From the NCBI GenBank assembly GCA_030616265.1, contig JAUWXS010000015.1:1-9549 (forward strand): a DNA stretch of 9,549 nt, written 5' to 3'. A model generated the notes under the pieces. It was not told the origin of the DNA and made no database searches. It worked only from the letters and a program-made list of their open reading frames with translations. Made by a program: the position numbers and the translations under genes. Shown here one piece after another: positions 6,086 to 9,549 of this stretch. Origin of the DNA: Dehalococcoidia bacterium (GTDB lineage: Bacteria; Chloroflexota; Dehalococcoidia; Dehalococcoidales; BS750m-G39). Numbering within the stretch: the first letter of the stretch is position 1; every line of letters begins with the position of its first letter.

Positions 6086-7477
6086 ATGCTGGAGAAGAAG
6101 CTTATAGCAAAACTGGAGAAGATTGTGGGTAAGGGGGTGGTGCTAACCTCTAAGGAGGACCTGACTACCTATTCCTATGATGGCACCACTACCTGGGCTC
6201 ATATGCCCGAAGTAGTGGTGCTGCCGACGACCGCCGAGCAGGTGTCCCAGATTCTGAAGCTGGCTGATGACAGCAAGGTCCCGGTTACCCCCAGGGGGGC
6301 TGGCACCAATGTCAGCGGCGGCTCCATCCCGATAAAGGGTGGCATTGTCCTCTGCACTGTCAAAATGAATAAGATTCTGGATATAAATAAGACTAACCTT
6401 ACGGCTACCGTCGAGCCCGGCGTCGTCCTTCAGGACTTTAATATGGCGCTGGCTAAGCAGGGGCTTTTCTATCCCCCCGACCCCCAGAGCTTCTTGGGTT
6501 GCACCGTGGGCGGTACTATCGCCGAGAATGCCGGCGGTCCCTACTGCGTAAAGTACGGGGTAACCAAGCAGTATGTCCTCGGGCTGGAGGTGGTCTTAGC
6601 CAACGGCTACATCATGAAGCTTGGCGGGGTGACGGTGAAGAACCGCACCGGCTACGAGCTGATGATGCTCTTCACCGGCTCCGAGGGGACGCTGGGGGTA
6701 ATCACCAAGATAACCTTAAGACTGATACCGATGCCGCTGGCAAGCAAGACGATGATGGCCGTCTTCGATGACATGGCGGTGGGCGGGCAGGCGGTATCCA
6801 ACATCCTGGCCAGCGGCGTGGTGCCGGCCAAGATTGAGTTCGTCGATAATTTCGTTCTCCGACGCATCGAGGAAATGATGCCGATGGGTTTGCCGGTGGA
6901 TGCACAGGCGCTACTTCTTTTAATGGCTGACGGCTCTCCAACGGCGGTGGAGGCGGAAACAGAGCAGATTGTCGATACCCTGAAAAAAAGCGGGGCGAGA
7001 GAGGTTAAGGTGGCCAAGGACGCCGAGGAAGCCGCCAAGTACTGGAAGATGAGAAGCGCCGGCTTTGCTGCTACCTTCGGTGCGGCTAAGACGGTTTTGG
7101 CTGAGGATGTCGCCGTGCCCCGCGACAAGCTGGCTGAGTTTATCGGCAAGCTGGGAGAGATATCGGAGAGGACCGGCTTCTTCATCAGCAACCTGGGCCA
7201 TGCCGGCGATGGCAATCTCCACCCGGCGATATTTACCGATGTCAGTGACAAAGAGAACTTTGCTAAAGCGCAGGAGGCGATGGAGGAGATATTCGAGGCG
7301 GCGCTTTCCCTGGGCGGCGTGCTCTCCGGTGAGCACGGCATCGGTCTGGAGAAGCAGCGTTTTCTTAAGAGGGCGATGGACCCGGTAGCCCTCAACCTGA
7401 TGATAAAGATAAAGTCACTGCTTGACCCCAACCATATCCTCAATCCCGGCAAGATATGGGAGGAGGAGAGGGTGTGA
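6086..7477 (+). CDS. FAD-linked 2-hydroxyacid dehydrogenase/oxidase (GlcD/D-lactate dehydrogenase type)
   Basis: A 463-residue flavoprotein of the vanillyl-alcohol-oxidase fold that oxidises a D-2-hydroxy acid to the 2-oxo acid, or works in reverse, passing electrons to an Fe-S partner. The FAD-binding half shows PEVVVLPTTAEQV (41-53), TPRGAGTNVSGGS (68-80), VEPGVVL (109-115), GCTVGGTIAENAGG (138-151), VKNRTGYELMMLFTGSEGTLG (184-204). The C-terminal cap has EDVAVP (340-345), the metal/substrate His motif GHAGDGNLHP (371-380), GGVLSGEHGIG (410-420) and NPGKIW (453-458). Length is normal for GlcD. It starts one base after the second activator's stop, with AAGGGGGG at 6073-6080 as ribosome site, and ends one base before the Fe-S gene, so it belongs to the same transcript. 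The acid is unknown; an aryl-lactate would suit the neighbouring genes. Confidence 0.9.
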   Translation: MLEKKLIAKLEKIVGKGVVLTSKEDLTTYSYDGTTTWAHMPEVVVLPTTAEQVSQILKLADDSKVPVTPRGAGTNVSGGSIPIKGGIVLCTVKMNKILDINKTNLTATVEPGVVLQDFNMALAKQGLFYPPDPQSFLGCTVGGTIAENAGGPYCVKYGVTKQYVLGLEVVLANGYIMKLGGVTVKNRTGYELMMLFTGSEGTLGVITKITLRLIPMPLASKTMMAVFDDMAVGGQAVSNILASGVVPAKIEFVDNFVLRRIEEMMPMGLPVDAQALLLLMADGSPTAVEAETEQIVDTLKKSGAREVKVAKDAEEAAKYWKMRSAGFAATFGAAKTVLAEDVAVPRDKLAEFIGKLGEISERTGFFISNLGHAGDGNLHPAIFTDVSDKENFAKAQEAMEEIFEAALSLGGVLSGEHGIGLEKQRFLKRAMDPVALNLMIKIKSLLDPNHILNPGKIWEEERV

Positions 7478-7478
7478 T

Positions 7479-8765
7479 ATGGCACAAAGCTACGACAGAT
7501 ACGAACAGATAAAGAGGTTCGAAAAAGACCTGAGTCAGTGCATGAAGTGCGGCTTCTGCACCTTCTGGTGCCCGATCTATCAGGAAGAAAAGATCGAAGC
7601 CTCGGTGGCGCGGGGCAAGAACATGATGATACGGGGGCTGCTGGCTGGCGAGCTGGACTATACCAGCGAGTATGCCGACCGTCTCAATAAGTGCACCCTG
7701 TGCATGGCCTGCACGGTCAACTGCCCGGCTAAGGCCAATATTCCCAATGTCATCGTCGCCGCCAGGGCCGATACGGTCAAGGCCAGGGGCCTAAAGTTCC
7801 CCTATAATATCGTTTACCGCTGGCTCTTACCGCGGCGCCGACTCTTCGGCTGGGTAGTCCGTTTTGCCTCCTGGTTTCAGGGTATTTTTATGCCCAAGAC
7901 CGAGGGCACTATCAGGCACCTCTCCATGTTCCTTTCGGCGCTGGGCAAGGGCCGGAATATACCCCAGATTGCCCCTAAGTTTTTGAGGCAGATGGTGCCG
8001 GTGATAAATAAGCCGCCCGCCGGCGTTAAGACTGAGATGAGGGTGGGCTATTTCAGCGGCTGCATTACCGACTTCGTCCTGCCCCACCTGGGCAAGCATA
8101 TCATCGACTTCCTGACCAAGAATGGGGTGGAGGTGGTGGTGCCCCGGGAACAGGGGTGCTGTGGGGCACCGGTATTTTTAGGCGCTGGCGATTTCGAAAC
8201 CGGGCGGAAGATGGCTGACGCCAACGTTAAAGCCTTCGAGGGGCTGGACTACGTTGTTTCCGACTGCGCCACCTGTGCCTCGGCGCTCAAGAGCTATGCC
8301 AAGTTTCTGGCCGATACCCCGCAGAGAAAAAAGGCTTACGACAAGTTTGCCAAAAAAGTAAAAGATATCTCCGAGTTCCTGGTTGATGTGCTGAAATTAC
8401 CAGCGTCGGCTTATAAGCCTTCGGCTGAAGCTAAGGGCAAGAAGGTTACCTGGCATGACCCTTGTCACCTCAGTCGGCATCTGGGGATAACCAGCCAGCC
8501 CAGGCAGGTTATAAGGTCAATCCCCGGGGTGGAGTACGTTGAGATGCCCAACGCCGACCGGTGTTGTGGGATGGCGGGGGCGTTCAGCGTCAATTATTAC
8601 GACCTATCCAAGGATATTGCCGATAAGAAGGCAGCCTCGATTGAGTCCACCGGCGCCGATATTGTCGTCAGCGGCTGCCCGGGGTGCGAGATTCAACTGA
8701 TTGACTGCATGGTGCGCAACAAGCTGCCGGTGAAGGTGATGCACATTATGGAGCTTGTGGAATAA
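7479..8765 (+). CDS. (Fe-S)-binding oxidoreductase with two CCG domains (GlcF/GlpC/HdrD type)
   Basis: A 428-residue electron-transfer partner for the flavoprotein. It opens with two ferredoxin-like [4Fe-4S] motifs, CMKCGFCTFWCP (21-32) and CTLCMACTVNCP (72-83). A basic stretch with hydrophobic segments follows (about 103-136); this may touch the membrane but is not a clear transmembrane helix. Two CCG cysteine-rich domains follow: GC at 194-195 with CCGAP (227-231) and CATC (263-266), then HDPCH (326-330) with RCCGMAG (361-367) and SGCPGC (398-403). This is the HdrB/HdrD type that can hold noncubane Fe-S clusters. The ATG at 7479 follows the previous stop by one base and has GGAGGAGAGGG at 7462-7472. 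A start at 7422 would overlap the flavoprotein gene needlessly. The role could be hydroxyacid oxidation or delivery of electrons to or from a quinone or a dehydratase activator. Confidence 0.9.
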   Translation: MAQSYDRYEQIKRFEKDLSQCMKCGFCTFWCPIYQEEKIEASVARGKNMMIRGLLAGELDYTSEYADRLNKCTLCMACTVNCPAKANIPNVIVAARADTVKARGLKFPYNIVYRWLLPRRRLFGWVVRFASWFQGIFMPKTEGTIRHLSMFLSALGKGRNIPQIAPKFLRQMVPVINKPPAGVKTEMRVGYFSGCITDFVLPHLGKHIIDFLTKNGVEVVVPREQGCCGAPVFLGAGDFETGRKMADANVKAFEGLDYVVSDCATCASALKSYAKFLADTPQRKKAYDKFAKKVKDISEFLVDVLKLPASAYKPSAEAKGKKVTWHDPCHLSRHLGITSQPRQVIRSIPGVEYVEMPNADRCCGMAGAFSVNYYDLSKDIADKKAASIESTGADIVVSGCPGCEIQLIDCMVRNKLPVKVMHIMELVE

Positions 8766-8769
8766 ATTA

Positions 8770-9375
8770 CTATTTAAGAGCTTGCTGGCACGCCTCATAG
8801 CCCAGGTCAAAGGCTTTAATGTTAACCGGGGCTACTTTAGCCTTGAAGCGCTCCTGAATAGCTTCTTTTAGGGTAGCTATTTTTATGGGAAGCTGCTCGG
8901 TGCCGAATAATGCCCCCAGCATGACAATATTGGTGGTGAGCAGGCTTCCTGCCTCCTGAGCCAGTTTGGCGGCATCCAGCTGGATTACCCTGCCCGCAGC
9001 TTTATTCAGCTTTTCTAGGATTGCCTCTAAGCTGGGGTAGCTGCTTTGTCCCAGGGGGACGGTGAAGGGCACGGTTACCGCCGTATTAAGTATGACCAGG
9101 CTGGACTTTGACAGGCAGGTGATATTCCGCAGCGCCTCCGATGGCTCCATTCCCAGCAGGGCATTGCACTTTCCCATAGGGATGAGGGGGCCGTAGACAT
9201 CGTCGCCGAGCCTGATGGCGCTGGTTACCGAGCCCCCCCTCACCGCCATGCCCAGTATCTCCGAGCCCCTTACCTGCAGCCCGTCTTTAACCGCGGCCTT
9301 TCCCAGCAGCTCCGACATTAAGATTGCGCCCTGTCCACCAACCCCGGTGATTAGCACGTTGAATTCTTTAGTCAT
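8770..9375 (-). CDS. iorB: Indolepyruvate:ferredoxin oxidoreductase, beta subunit
   Basis: A 201-residue subunit of the 2-oxoacid:ferredoxin oxidoreductase gamma-domain family. With IorA it oxidatively decarboxylates aryl pyruvates (indole-, phenyl-, hydroxyphenylpyruvate) to aryl-acetyl-CoA, yielding reduced ferredoxin. Diagnostic motifs are NVLITGVGGQGAILMSELLG (6-25) and GSEILGMAVRGGSVTSAIRLG (37-57), where the 'GMxxRGGSV' block is characteristic of IorB and related PFOR gamma domains. Size is typical. The ATG at 9375-9373 overlaps the TGA of the upstream iorA-type gene (ATGA), and GAGGC lies just upstream on the reverse strand. A longer frame from 9438 would read across the end of iorA and is rejected. 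It converges on the Fe-S oxidoreductase gene with only 4 bp between stop codons and no terminator between them. Confidence 0.9.
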   Translation of the reverse strand: MTKEFNVLITGVGGQGAILMSELLGKAAVKDGLQVRGSEILGMAVRGGSVTSAIRLGDDVYGPLIPMGKCNALLGMEPSEALRNITCLSKSSLVILNTAVTVPFTVPLGQSSYPSLEAILEKLNKAAGRVIQLDAAKLAQEAGSLLTTNIVMLGALFGTEQLPIKIATLKEAIQERFKAKVAPVNIKAFDLGYEACQQALK

Positions 9376-9549
9376 TTGCTTGCCTCTATTATCGCTTCGT
9401 AGGGGCAGACCTGGGCGCAGATCCCGCAGCCGGTGCATAGCAAGCGGTCAATGATGGTCTTGCCGTCCTCTTTTATTATCGCCGGACAGCCCAGAAGCTC
9501 GATGCAGGCGTTACATTTGCCACTGCACTTGTCCTGGTCTACGAAATAG
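9372..9549 (-). CDS. iorA: Indolepyruvate:ferredoxin oxidoreductase, alpha subunit (partial, C-terminal ferredoxin domain)
   Basis: The last 58 residues of a reverse-strand gene whose start lies beyond the right edge. They contain CSGKCNACIELLGCP (residues 8-22 of the visible part) and CTGCGICAQVCP (38-49). The second is a normal CxxCxxCxxxCP [4Fe-4S] motif. The first has modified spacing, as in IorA-type C-terminal ferredoxin domains. The frame ends in EAIIEASK and TGA at 9374-9372, overlapping the iorB ATG. Position directly upstream of iorB and the two-cluster tail identify it as IorA. The thiamine-diphosphate domains are outside the window and cannot be checked. Confidence 0.82.
   Translation of the reverse strand, partial: YFVDQDKCSGKCNACIELLGCPAIIKEDGKTIIDRLLCTGCGICAQVCPYEAIIEASK

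Noticed and set aside
7422..7478. Earlier ATG for the Fe-S oxidoreductase, overlapping the flavoprotein
   Set aside because: The added 19 residues are translated from the conserved flavoprotein C-terminus in another frame; 7479 has a strong GGAGGAGAGGG site upstream.
6652..7485. Reverse-strand open frame of 277 residues over the flavoprotein gene
   Set aside because: It mirrors a clear GlcD reading frame with conserved motifs; its Ser/Ala-rich composition is typical of an antisense shadow in GC-rich coding DNA.
9376..9438. N-terminal extension of iorB to 9438
   Set aside because: It reads through the conserved C-terminal ferredoxin motifs of iorA in the wrong frame; the ATGA overlap at 9375-9372 is a normal coupled start.

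Overview
This window carries an anaerobic catabolic operon on the + strand. It encodes a class III CoA-transferase, then a four-gene set related to 2-hydroxyacyl-CoA dehydratases and ATP-dependent benzoyl-CoA reductases (two catalytic-type subunits and two different ATPase activators), then an FAD-linked oxidase and a cysteine-rich Fe-S oxidoreductase. Oxygen-sensitive Fe-S and radical-type enzymes, plus a neighbouring indolepyruvate:ferredoxin oxidoreductase, point to a strict anaerobe. Moderately high GC, frequent AGG/ATA codons, ATG starts with GGAGG-like ribosome sites, and G/C-rich dispersed palindromes would fit an uncultured Dehalococcoidia-type Chloroflexota or a similar anaerobe. That placement is a low-confidence impression, not a demonstration.

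Layout. 1-122 (-): start of a small membrane protein resembling DUF456, running off the left edge. 123-527: a long intergenic region with one copy of a palindromic repeat, a good sigma70-type promoter, and a roughly 200-nt leader with two strong stem-loops. 528-1766: CaiB/BaiF CoA-transferase. 1796-2962 and 2985-4325: the two dehydratase/reductase subunits. 4332-5174 and 5278-6084: two BadF/BcrA/HgdC-type ATPase activators, separated by a second copy of the palindromic repeat. 6086-7477: GlcD-type FAD oxidase. 7479-8765: GlcF/HdrD-type Fe-S protein with two CCG domains. 8770-9375 (-): IorB. 9372-9549 (-): the C-terminal ferredoxin domain of IorA, running off the right edge.

How the genes may work together. 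The CoA-transferase would activate a carboxylic acid, and the activator pair would use ATP to push a low-potential electron into the catalytic pair, which would dehydrate a 2-hydroxyacyl-CoA or reduce an aromatic acyl-CoA. The flavoprotein/Fe-S pair could interconvert a 2-hydroxy acid and a 2-oxo acid or feed electrons, and IorAB makes reduced ferredoxin from aryl pyruvates. Two readings compete. One is an aryl-lactate (Stickland-like) route resembling Clostridium fldAIBC. The other is a ring-reducing enzyme resembling bzdNOPQ/bcrCBAD, whose order and paired activators this operon matches better. The substrate cannot be decided from the sequence alone.

The most notable non-coding observation is the leader of the operon. 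Two hairpins contain G8, C9 and G6 runs arranged so that mutually exclusive pairings are possible, and the second hairpin is followed by a T-rich tract just before the first gene, as in an attenuator.
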